Source: Pinus tabuliformis
Lineage: Eukaryota; Streptophyta; Pinopsida; Pinales; Pinaceae
Direction: 5' to 3'
Assembly (NCBI GenBank): GCA_031772625.1
Contig: CM062812.1
Coordinates: 727,172,300 to 727,236,299 of the forward strand
Length of the DNA: 64,000 bases
In this document: positions 9,836 through 19,164 of the stretch, piece by piece
How positions within the stretch are numbered: the first letter of the stretch is position 1
Layout of the letters: every line of letters begins with the position of its first letter
Made by a program: the position numbers and the translations under genes
The notes under the pieces: generated by a model
Seen by the model: only the letters and a program-made list of their open reading frames with translations
The model's database searches: none
Told to the model about the DNA's origin: nothing

Positions 9836-12800
9836 ATGTTTCAGGCATGGGAGGCGAGCCCAAATCAATGCTCGTCAAGCATGTGGGTAGATAGGTCAGG
9901 AGAATGTGGTACTCCTTTGGATCCTTGGTCACAAGTGCATGCAAGTGACGAAGGAATCCTGCAGTCAATGTTGATTGAGGGGGCACCATGGGATGATAAC
10001 CACCATCGTTCCCTTCCTCAGGAAGATACTCAAGGTGACCTGTATCACCCCTCAGTATTTGAATTCCTAACAAATACTGTAAATACGGTGGATTCCGAGA
10101 GAAACCTATCCAATATAGAAGAGACTATAGCCATAAATATCTCAACCAAAACAGACATTGTAGAGAATATTTATGTCGGCAAAGGTTGTTCTCCTTCAGA
10201 ACAAGAAATATATAAAGCTCTTTTCCGCGAATTTAGAGATGTCTTTGCTTGGTCCTATGATGAAATGCCAAGCATCGACTCGAGTATAGTTGAACATGAA
10301 ATTAAGATGTATCCTGATGTCAAACCAGTAAGACAACGGCTTCGGCAGGTGCACCCCAAGAAGGCCGCTGCCATCAAGGCGGAAGTTGAAAAGCTCCTCC
10401 ATGCTGGTTTCATCTACCCGGTTCCTCTAACCGATTGGGTATCGAATATTGTCCCTGTTATGAAAAAACAAGGAACAATACGAGTGTGCGTCGATTATAG
10501 GGATGTAAATCAAGCTTGTCCAAAGGACAACTACCCTACACCCTTCATCGACCAGATAATTGATGAATGCGCCGGATGTGAAATCTTTTCATTTATGGAC
10601 GGATTTTCCGGGTATAATCAAATTAATATCCGCCCACAGGACCAGTCAAAGACTGCATTTATTTGTCCGTGGGGCACATTCGCTTATCGAAAATTACCCT
10701 TTGGTTTAAAGAACGCAGGGGCGACATTTCAGAGAGCAATGAATTATGCTTTCCATGACATCAAGAACATCGTTCAACCTTATCTCGACGATCTTCCGGC
10801 TCATTCGCAAAAGCGGACTGATCATCCGCATCATTTAAGAGCAATATTTCTACGTTGCCGACACTACAAGATAAGACTCAATCCACACAAATGTGTGTTT
10901 TGCGTCGGTGCTGGTCGTTTACTTGGCTTTATAGTCTCTAAGGATAGGATTTGTCTCGACCCTTGCAAGGTGCAGGCAATCATTAATTTGCCTCCGCCTT
11001 CGAACTTGCTTCAGATTCAAAAACTCCAAGGGAAAGCAAACTTTCTGAGGAGGTTCATTCCAAATTACGCAGAACTTGCTAAAGGTTATACCCGTCTCCT
11101 GAAAAAGGATGTACCTTTCGTCTGGGACCAGGTTGCACAAGCTTCCTTTGATGCTTTGAAAGAAGCGCTAGTCAAAGCATCATTAATGTGCGCCCCAGAC
11201 TATCTAAGGGATTTTAACCTGTATCTGGCTGCAGCAGATACGACCATTGCAATGGTTTTAGTTCAAGAAGTTGATGGAATTGAACACCCTATATATTATT
11301 TAAGTAAAAACTTAAATGATACGGAAAGTAGATATTCTCATGTTGAAAAGCTGGCATTAGCAGCTATTCAAGCGATTCAAAGATTTCGACATTATGTCCT
11401 CTTTAGGAAGACCACCGTATTGTCAGATTGCAACCCCATGACTTATATACTGTCGCGACAGTTGCATGGGGGCAAATATTCAAAGTGGATAGCTATCCTT
11501 CAAGAGTTTGATCTGGAATTTGTGAAATCCAAATCAAAGGAAGCTTTAGTTTTTGCAGAATTATTATGCGATCTCCCATCATCGTACAACGATGAAACGT
11601 CCAAAGAATCGATCGTGGACGAAAGTTTGTTTCTGATATCAGCAAGTGATGAGTGGTATGGAGATATAATAGTTTATCTCCAAACCCAAAAGTTTCGGCC
11701 AGACACCTCTCACTCAGAACGAAAACACATTCGATACCAAGCAAAACACTACATTATCGTCGGTGATACGCTTTACCGTCGTGGTGTCGATACGGTCCTG
11801 AGAAGGTGTCTAACCCATAAGGAAGCCGAAAAAGCCCTGAATGAATGTCATTCAGGCACTTGTGGGGGGCATCAATCTGGATATGCTACCGCACAAAGAA
11901 TCTTACGAGCAGGATACTTCTGGCCAACAATGTTCAAAGATTGCATAACTGCGGTTAGAAGTTGCCATGCATGTCAGATTTTTGATAGCAAAACCAGAAG
12001 ACCCCCCGCTCCTTTACAACCAATAATAGCTGTGGGGCCTTTCGCCAAGTGGGGCATCGATTTCATGCAATGTAACCCCACCTCGACCGGGGGGCATGGG
12101 TATATTATAGTCGCAGTTGACTATTTTACCAAATGGGCCGAGGCGATGCCTACATTGGATAACACTGGTGAAACAGCAGCCCTATTCTTTTTTAATCATG
12201 TAGTCGTCAGATTCGGCGTGCCACAGGCCATAGTAACAGATCATGGATCGCATTTTCGCAATCACATGATGGTTGAATTAACTGCCAAACTAGGATTGTC
12301 TCACGACAGCTCTACTCCGTACTATCCGCAAGCTAACGGACAAGTTGAAGCGATCAACAAAGTCCTGAAGCGCATGCTGCAAAGGATGGTGGGGGTTCAC
12401 AAAAGAAGATGGCATTTGATCCTATACTCGGCTTTGTGGGCCTACCGAACATCAGTAAGGAATGCCACTGGGTTCACACCGTTTCAACTGGTGTATGGCC
12501 TGGAAGCGATCCTACCAATCCAGTGCGAAATTTCGTCCCTTAAACTCGCAATTGATCTCCTCCCCGGAACCTCAGAAGAAGAAGCTCGTTTCTTAGAGTT
12601 AATCCAGTTGGATGAAACTCGTCATGATGCCGCCTTGGCCAACAAAGCCCATAAGAAACAAGTCAAAGCGCAGTTCGACAAAAATGTCAAACCCCGTGTC
12701 TTCTCGGAAGGTGATTTGGTCTTGCTTTACGACCAAGAATCCGATAAATTGGGAGCTGGGAAATTCAAGTCCTTATGGATGGGCCCTTATATTGTTAAAA

Positions 12801-12898
12801 GTGTATTAGCAAAAGGTGCCTACGAGTTGGTAGATTATGACGGAGTTCCACTGGCGCAACCCCGCAACGGGTTGTACCTTAAGCGTTACTATGCCTAA
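9836..12898 (+). CDS. pol: Tat element polymerase: RT, RNase H, integrase
   Basis: A 1020-residue frame. Reverse transcriptase spans about residues 150-340, with VDYRDVNQACPKDNYP, DGFSGYNQI, LPFGLKNAGATFQ and the YLDD active-site box near residue 317. The Ty3-type RNase H follows (about 455-590, landmarks YYLSKNL, EKLALAAI and SDCNP). Integrase begins with a zinc-binding HH-CC region (HSGTCGGH ... CHACQ, about 670-720). It continues with the catalytic core (GIDFM, AIVTDHGSHF, YYPQANGQVE, about 735-850) and a C-terminal SH3-like end (GDLVLL, GPYIV). The protein copies element RNA into DNA and inserts it. The coding starts soon after gag-pro and in phase with it. Confidence 0.9.
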   Translation: MFQAWEASPNQCSSSMWVDRSGECGTPLDPWSQVHASDEGILQSMLIEGAPWDDNHHRSLPQEDTQGDLYHPSVFEFLTNTVNTVDSERNLSNIEETIAINISTKTDIVENIYVGKGCSPSEQEIYKALFREFRDVFAWSYDEMPSIDSSIVEHEIKMYPDVKPVRQRLRQVHPKKAAAIKAEVEKLLHAGFIYPVPLTDWVSNIVPVMKKQGTIRVCVDYRDVNQACPKDNYPTPFIDQIIDECAGCEIFSFMDGFSGYNQINIRPQDQSKTAFICPWGTFAYRKLPFGLKNAGATFQRAMNYAFHDIKNIVQPYLDDLPAHSQKRTDHPHHLRAIFLRCRHYKIRLNPHKCVFCVGAGRLLGFIVSKDRICLDPCKVQAIINLPPPSNLLQIQKLQGKANFLRRFIPNYAELAKGYTRLLKKDVPFVWDQVAQASFDALKEALVKASLMCAPDYLRDFNLYLAAADTTIAMVLVQEVDGIEHPIYYLSKNLNDTESRYSHVEKLALAAIQAIQRFRHYVLFRKTTVLSDCNPMTYILSRQLHGGKYSKWIAILQEFDLEFVKSKSKEALVFAELLCDLPSSYNDETSKESIVDESLFLISASDEWYGDIIVYLQTQKFRPDTSHSERKHIRYQAKHYIIVGDTLYRRGVDTVLRRCLTHKEAEKALNECHSGTCGGHQSGYATAQRILRAGYFWPTMFKDCITAVRSCHACQIFDSKTRRPPAPLQPIIAVGPFAKWGIDFMQCNPTSTGGHGYIIVAVDYFTKWAEAMPTLDNTGETAALFFFNHVVVRFGVPQAIVTDHGSHFRNHMMVELTAKLGLSHDSSTPYYPQANGQVEAINKVLKRMLQRMVGVHKRRWHLILYSALWAYRTSVRNATGFTPFQLVYGLEAILPIQCEISSLKLAIDLLPGTSEEEARFLELIQLDETRHDAALANKAHKKQVKAQFDKNVKPRVFSEGDLVLLYDQESDKLGAGKFKSLWMGPYIVKSVLAKGAYELVDYDGVPLAQPRNGLYLKRYYA

Positions 12899-12985
12899 TA
12901 GTAACCTATATGCTTTTGTTACATTTTTGTTTTCGCTAAAGCGTTTGTTCCGGTTTAAGTAATCCACTTTTTACACTTATTGCAG

Positions 12986-13408
12986 ATGTCAAATCCATTG
13001 GAACCGTGGGTCGGATATGCTGACGGAGCAATTCGTAGTTCGAGGAACCTATCCTCTGCAGCATGGGCCATTTTTGACCCAAGCGGCGAGTTAGTGAGTT
13101 TCAGGGGGGTATGTATTGGTCAATCAACAAATAATATCGCTGAGTATAGTGCGTTGATAGAACTCCTCTCTGATGCCATCACCCATGGCATACGCCGGCT
13201 AGTCGTCAGGCTAGACTCAGAGCTCGTGGTACTACAACTCAATGGTACCTACTCTGTCCGAAATCCAGCTATTTATCGCAAGTTCCTAAGAGTTAAAATC
13301 TTGGAAAGACGGTTTGATTTTATCCAATATCAACACATTTCCAGAAACTTAAACACATTAACCGACTCATTAGCAAACTATGTGTTAGATAGACATCTGC
13401 AAAATTGA
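12986..13408 (+). CDS. Second RNase H of the Tat element (archaeal-type)
   Basis: About 140 residues starting at an ATG. Landmarks of the RNase HI fold are present: YADGAI at the first acidic strand, NIAEYSALIELLSDAI in the first helix, VVRLDSELVV around the third acidic position and LTDSLANYVLD near the end. An added archaeal-type RNase H is a known mark of the Tat lineage. Here it lies after integrase as a separate frame, 87 bases past the end of pol. The sequence just before its ATG (pyrimidine-rich, ending TTATTGCAG) looks like a splice acceptor, so it may be expressed from a spliced transcript; that is inference. Confidence 0.8.
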   Translation: MSNPLEPWVGYADGAIRSSRNLSSAAWAIFDPSGELVSFRGVCIGQSTNNIAEYSALIELLSDAITHGIRRLVVRLDSELVVLQLNGTYSVRNPAIYRKFLRVKILERRFDFIQYQHISRNLNTLTDSLANYVLDRHLQN

Positions 13409-13580
13409 TAAAAAGAGAAGCATCATCGATGTTTCATACATGGATCACATAAAAACTGGAATAAACTCCGAAAATCAAAAATATACATAACTGTTTACGG
13501 TTTACATGTAATGTTCTGTAACCAAGACAAAATCGGTCATATGACCCCAAAACTCAAAAATGGCTGGGGGGCACCCTAGC

Positions 13581-14815
13581 CTAGTGATGCTCATGATAAC
13601 ATGCCACGGCATGTGCAATCATGCGCAGAAGACGAGACCATCGTCTGGGAACACCAACAGTATGTCGCTGCAATCGTAGAGGCAACTCGTCGATCCGTAC
13701 GTCCGGAATCCCAAGGGTAAGACCCTCGACATGTTCCTGCACAGCTGTAAGAGTCTCGGCCAAGTCAAGGTCACGGAGAATAGCTCTCCCAGGAACCTCC
13801 CCTGCGGGGGCAGCGGCCGGAGCTCTCGGACGAACTGCTGGACGGACAGGGCCCACATCTGCATGCACACATGAGTTTGATTAGAGTCTTGATAGAGTAA
13901 AGCACAAGGACATTATAAATAAAAACAGTAAACAGTGATAAGGTCAAAATATTTACCAAGATCATCCCACTGCTCGCCATCCGGTAGTACCAAATCCGGA
14001 TCACCTCGGAAGTCCATGCCAATATATGGATACTCGGAAAAAGCCATATCCTGCCGCTCAAACCACCTAAAGAAGGCATCAGTAAAAGTAATCTTAGATT
14101 GACCTGCATGTCTAGCCATGTGGTCAACCCACCTCTGCATGCGTGGCTCAGTAGGAGATGGCAAGTCGAGAATAATGTACTGAGGTTGCATCAGGGGTAT
14201 CTTCTCGAAAGCGAAGGCAGTCAAAACTGAACCGAAGCCAAAATTCTTCAGTTTCCCGTCCTTTACTTTGGTCAACTGGTTTTTCATCTGAACTAGTACT
14301 GCATCACACCAGTTAAAAAATTTCGGCTGAAGACACTCCAGGGCGTGCTGCACATATGACCTGTTGGCAACATGAGGGGATGCACTACCGGCCATCCTAC
14401 AAATCGTGTACAGAATAGACCTGAGAGACCTGTCAGTGACATCATAGATAGAAATCTTGCCGTCTCTGCTCGGCTGAGATCCCTCCCTGCAGTACTGACG
14501 GATATAATCTTTCACGGAATCACTCCCTCGGGCCGAACCGGACAAGGAAATGGGGGCACCCCGCCTTGACAACCCAGTCAAGAAGTAAATGTCCACTATG
14601 GTCAAAGGGATGGACTTGCCCCTAATCTGGAACACTTGGTTAACAGGATCCCAAGCATCAAGCAGGTACTGCAGTAAACGTATCTGTGCCCTCATGCTAG
14701 ATATCCGGAAGAATTTTAGCAAGCCACAGTTCCGCAATGCGCTCACGGTAACAGGATCATGGAGGGCAATCATGTCCTCCTCTTCATGCTCTCGTTCTCG
14801 CCACGTAAGAGTCAT
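13581..14815 (-). CDS. Antisense plant-mobile-domain-like gene inside the Tat element
   Basis: A minus-strand gene downstream of pol. From an ATG at 14815 the first coding exon runs to 13957, and a candidate 98-base intron (13956-13859, starting GTAAAT, ending CAG) leads into a second exon in the same phase that ends at 13581. The predicted protein is about 378 residues. About residues 20-90 resemble the plant mobile domain (aminotransferase-like, PF10536 type): LLDAWDPVNQVFQI then IPLTIVDIYFLTGLSRRGAPI, matching the family's W-P-x-T-F ... T-L-x-D-V-x-x-L-x-G-L-x-x-x-G pattern. A further candidate intron in the 5' leader spans 15133-14832. PMD proteins are known both as host silencing factors and inside transposons. 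Function here is unknown. Confidence 0.65.
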
Positions 14816-14831
14816 TCTGCTCCAATAAACT

Positions 14832-15133
14832 CTGCAAAACAAACAAGAGGAGGAGTAAGATCCCTGACTCGGTAAAGAAAATGGCAAGAATCTCATGAAA
14901 AATTGTGCAACCAAGATGTTTTCTGTGCCCAACGCAGGTAGGGAAGGGTCTCACCTGCGTTGGGGCACAAACTGCCTTTGAAGATGAGAACCCCAACGCA
15001 GGTTTCGATATAGGGAACCTGCGCTGATGGCAGAGCGCCCTAGAGAAACCCCAGGGGCTCATGGGGGCAGGAAAACAAGCATAAAACTGAGAAATTAAAC
15101 CATGAAAAGATAGAGCTAGGGTTTAGCTCCTAC
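14832..15133 (-). other. Candidate 5'-leader intron of the antisense gene, with two hairpins
   Basis: Read on the minus strand, the stretch begins GTAGGA after CACCAG and ends with a pyrimidine-rich TTGTTTGTTTTGCAG, the form of a plant intron of about 302 bases. It contains two inverted repeats built on the same ACCTGCG(T/C)TG motif. One is 14925-14939 against 14953-14968 (a stem of about 15 pairs with one bulge). The other is 14994-15004 against 15016-15026 (11 pairs with one mismatch). The motif also appears in the LTRs and leader. Splicing is predicted from sequence only. Confidence 0.45.
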
Positions 15134-15239
15134 CTGGTGGAAACGGCGCCGAAAATCGTCCACAGAATCTCCCGAAATCAGCTGGTGAAAAATCAAGAGG
15201 AAGGGGCACCTCCAAAGCTCCAACAAACCAAATGCACAT

Positions 15240-17361
15240 GAAATGGTAAAATGAGAGGTAAAAACATATTTTAATTGTTTTTTACGTAGTTCGAAGTGAA
15301 ATATTAGTATTTTTACTTCATGTTATCCGTTTCTAACAAAGTTTGTTGCAGCAATTGATGATACAGTACTATCTCTGAAAAAGAAGAAGCTAGTCATGGT
15401 AAAATATGAATTTGATCTTATCAAACGAGTAGTTTTGGCAAAGTTCATGCTCGTTAAAAAATAAACGCAAAACCGAGCAGTTTTCGCAAGGGTTCATGCT
15501 CGTTAAAAAATAAACACACATGTGAGCAGGCTTCCCCCCAGTGTTCAAGCTCATTCAGAAAAATGAACCGGTAAATAACCATTTGAGACCGTAAATTCAT
15601 TAGCCATAAAAGCCTTGGTCGTGTTTGTGCACCGTCACCTCCACTTTTCCTTTGGCCGATCGTTCACATCCACTTGATTGTTTACCTATTTTGAGGAACA
15701 GCTGCGAAGAGTGATTTCATTTAGCCATCCTTGTAATACTGCCGTGATTGGAAAATTCCAACCTGTACCTGGAATCTGCTGCTATCCCTGTTTATCACTC
15801 ATTCCTCAAAATACGAGTCTTCTTTGAGCTCTTTTCACTGACTCGTAAAAAATGAAAAGTTTGCCGAGTTTTGGCCTTCCAGCTCATTAAAAGGACTGGA
15901 AGAGCTATCCCTCCTCTAGATTTTAATCTTTTTGGACCTGAGGGATTATTGCACAAAAAGATCGAGCGCTTGTCTGGTTCGGCTCGATAAAGATATCGAA
16001 CATTCATCCCTTCTGTATTGTTTTATACTTTTTCGGACTTAAGGGATTAGATGACGAAAAAGGACCCCTGGAGTCTACTTTATGTACCCTTTTCAGACTC
16101 TCTAAAAATGAAAAGGAATGAGTTGTCTTTGTCGCTGGGCTCGTTAAAAATGTTAGATAGCGACAAACTTGTCTTTAGACAAGAACGAGTTTCCCTATCG
16201 CTAGGCTCGTTAAAACATAGCGATGGGCTTGCCCGAAGGGCAGGTTATAGATCAAGCATATGTTATCCTCCTCAAGCTTGACAAAAATAAAGAGGTACTG
16301 GTCAGAAATGACTGGGGAAAAATTGGGAAGAACCTCAAAGCTTAATGGTAGCAAGTCGCTCTTGAACATGACACTTTTGGCCTCCGTAAATATCGGGTTG
16401 GGTTATTATCATTCACCGGTCCCTTCACCATGGTCTCGCCATACCATCCATACATGGGGTAATGCTACCGATCCATCACATCAGTGTCGTTATATGTTCA
16501 AGAGATGTCATTCAGAAAGTATCAACCAGGTCCCATCCACTACCATACATCATCTTTCATCCTTCCATGACCGCCACCCTGGATCATATTTCACAGATCG
16601 TTTTCACCATTATCACTAGTTCCGTTCCGTGTCACTGATGTGGGATTCATTAAGGCCCTCCTTTGACGGATCGCTTCTTGTCGACATCAGCTCACTATCC
16701 AAGAAGTTGATCTAGGAACACCCCCTCAGTACTTTGAAGCTTGCATGCCTCAATGGCAAGTTTCTCACTTCTGGCGATAGGTATACATTAATGACCTTCG
16801 ACCGGGAGACTTTGCGTGGTGTTCGACGTCAGATCCTATATTCACGCCACGTGAATTGTGCTGCAGTACCTTGAGGGTCATCATCATTATCGGTGATTCC
16901 TCTTGCGCTTGTTAACAGTTTACATTATTGACTGGTAATCAAGCGATGTCTTTCCATGTTCGACTCCAAGAAATTCTCACATGGATCGACTTGTACTTAG
17001 TGTGAAGATCAGAAGTTTGAAGACCCTGGATCTAGTTTCATCCATCCGGGCTGCGATATATATTCAGGAGATAAAAACATAGACATGTGCAGCAGATGAT
17101 CATCCTACTAAAAGGATGATAATTAAAAGCAGAGAATTATCAGTCTACTATCAGACGATCGTCTGTTTATGTACAACAAATGTATTTATAAAGCTGAGCA
17201 TGGGAAATGCCCGCATCAGCTAGATCATGAAAAGAAAGTATGAAAAGATAATGTATTGTATTGTATTTTGTTACAGGTCACCTCCCGGCGATTGAATGAA
17301 CTTCAGATCCTCCTAATAAAGCATTTCACCCGATAAACGACCTCATACTTTAGGGGGCAAC
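15240..17361. other. Non-coding 3' region of the Tat element, hairpin-rich
   Basis: About 2.1 kb with no convincing reading frame. At 15443-16226 it holds a series of short hairpins whose stems differ but whose loops share GCTCGTTAAAA or GACTC-type sequence. The clearest are 15831-15859, 15876-15902, 15977-16001, 16088-16116, 16131-16164 and 16197-16224. Two longer hairpins with ATCCCT(C/T) arms lie at 15907-15946 and 16006-16047. Further palindromes are 16168-16183, 16840-16856, 17099-17120 and 17152-17165 (CAGACGATCGTCTG). A polypurine tract (TTTAGGGGGCAA) ends at the 3' LTR. Confidence 0.7.
17350..17361 (+). other. Polypurine tract of the Tat element
   Basis: TTTAGGGGGCAA lies directly before the 3' LTR. 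Such a purine run next to the 3' LTR primes plus-strand DNA synthesis in LTR retrotransposons. Confidence 0.7.
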
Positions 17362-18408
17362 TGTTATAGACATTTTTGTGCCTTACAGCATAGAGCATGA
17401 AATGTCAATAATCTAAGGGATCCAAAGTCCCTAAACAAGTTGTTCTTACCCTTAGAGGAACAAGGTCAGCAAACCACAGCACTGCAAGTCAGTTCTCCAC
17501 TGAAAAACACTCAAAAACAGGTCAGTTTTGGATCATTGCAGCTGCTCCACTAGGCATCTGCGCTGCATAGCAGGTACAACAAAGGCTACCTGCATTGCAT
17601 AGCAAGTAGAACAAAGGCTACCTGCGTTGGGCGTACTTGGACATGTGGAGGAATCTTTTTCTGAAAGTGCCAGTGCCCAGGAAGCTTCTAAAAAGACACT
17701 TGATGATAAGATTCGCCTAATGATGAGTTAAGAGCTTCTAAAACTCCAAGTGGAAGACAGAAACTCCAAGTGAAGAACTGAAGAACAACTGGAGTTGAAG
17801 AGGACAACAAGTCACACATCAAGCTGACTTATCTTCACTCCAAAACTCTATATAAGGATCTCATCCCATGGGATCTGGGGGCCGGAATTTAGTGCAAAGA
17901 ATTGCTGTTGGTTTACAGTTGTGAGCATTGGGTGATTGCTTGAGGGAGGTGAAGAAGAGATTTCTCTCCGTCGGGAAGGTGATGCTGGATTGGACCTCTC
18001 ATGGTTGTATCACCGCCTGAACCTTACTTCCATATATTAATAAAGCATTTGAGGTTTTTCTATTCGCATGTGTTTCAATGATGTATTGTCTTACTTGCGT
18101 ATTTGATTTATGCTAATCCTTGAATCAGTTATGCATGCATGCTTCTTGTAGTCTCCTTTCTTTGTCTTGTTTGCAGGATCTCGTATAGCTGGACCCGTGA
18201 AAAGACTTGGAGCTGGGAGCAAGCGGCAATCAAAGGAGATTGGATCGACCATTTGCGCAAGGCATCGGTAAGTGGATCTCTTCCTTTTATCTCTTGCATG
18301 TCATAAAGAAGAAACTTTAGATAGCTTTGCTTTCAGCTGTTGCTAAAGGAACTGTCACCCTTAGAGTGGGTTAGGGTCATTCCGAGTTGGATACTTTCCC
18401 CCACAACA
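17362..18408 (+). repeat. 3' LTR of the Tat element
   Basis: 1047 bp, aligned by eye to 3471-4517 with about 4 single-base differences and no length change. It carries the same TATA-like box, AATAAA and splice-like motifs as its partner. The low divergence shows that the insertion is young relative to the other elements here. Confidence 0.93.
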
Positions 18409-18560
18409 ATATAAAAGTTGGTGAAGCTTGCAGTGGGATCCAACGAGGCGCTCCTTCCACAAATGTTGTCAATATTTGTTGCCTATGACTATGGGCCTAT
18501 TGCAGACATCAAAAAAATTTCATTTAGGGGGTCAAACCTACTCCGTAAGTTCAGGGCACA
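18409..18560 (-). mobile_element. Old Ty3/gypsy integrase fragment, right half
   Basis: Continuation of the fragment at 3290-3470. The plus-strand text (TTGCAGTGGGATCCAA, then CTTCCACAAATG) aligns with 19070-19100 of the second copy (TTGCAGTGGGGTCCAA, then CTTCTGCAAATG). It is the target DNA split by the Tat insertion and is old and broken. Confidence 0.6.
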
Positions 18561-18623
18561 AAAAACTGCTAAAAATAATAAATGTTGAAATAAACAAGGA
18601 AACAGATGAAACTAGATGGAGGT

Positions 18624-19135
18624 CTAGGTGGAATAGCTGAGTGGCCACCAATATCCACCTAGATCAGTCCTCCTCATTAGGAAGAAATGGTTCCCATTGC
18701 GTGTAGAGCCCCTATGAGGTGAGGATATTTCTGTTGAACCCGGTCCCTCATGAACCACTTCCTTTGGTGAACGAGTTGGCATGATTTGACAACTCAATAT
18801 ACCTGGATCCTCTATTGGCAAGTGTTCCAGATCTGTGTATCCATGATTTGATCAGTTGTGGCATGTTCCATACAGTCTAGGTTCAGCTCTATTTGTGTGA
18901 GTTGTTCTGCAATGTTGGATGTGTCTAGCAATGGTGGAAAGTATGATCGAAAGCGGTCTACATTAAACACTGGGTGAAAAACAAGGAATGATGGAATGCT
19001 GAGCTTGACGGAATTTCCCCCCATAGCCTTGGTGAGGGTGTATGACCCCATCAAAGTGGGCACAACTTGCAGTGGGGTCCAATGAGGTGGTCCTTCTGCA
19101 AATGTATCCAAGTAGAGAAAGAAGTTAGTAAACAA
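18624..19135 (-). mobile_element. Second old Ty3/gypsy integrase fragment, rearranged
   Basis: On the minus strand, 19135-18812 reads as an integrase C-terminal region of plant Ty3/gypsy type (LSIPSFLVFHPVFNVDRF, then YFPPLLDTS). Minus-strand 18821-18624 reads like the zinc-binding start of integrase (VHEGP, then LMRRTDLGGYWWP). In an intact element the zinc region comes first, so the order here is inverted. The piece is a rearranged fossil with several breaks. Confidence 0.6.
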
Positions 19136-19164
19136 GTGAGTCAGGCCTCAAGGGATGGAAGATA

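Larger units (their letters stand above)
3471..18408 (+). mobile_element. Tat-lineage Ty3/gypsy LTR retrotransposon
   Basis: A 14.9-kb element with two 1047-bp LTRs (TG...CA), a tRNA-Arg primer binding site, a polypurine tract and the order extra ORF1, gag-protease, RT-RNaseH-integrase, second RNase H. An antisense gene and a long non-coding 3' region follow. Large size, tRNA-Arg priming and the second RNase H point to the Tat lineage (relatives of Ogre, Retand and Grande). The LTRs differ at only about 4 positions, so insertion is recent. Flanks are ATATC on the left and ATATA on the right, an imperfect 5-bp duplication (a perfect 4-bp ATAT if the LTR is taken to start one base earlier). It looks whole or nearly whole. 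Confidence 0.92.
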
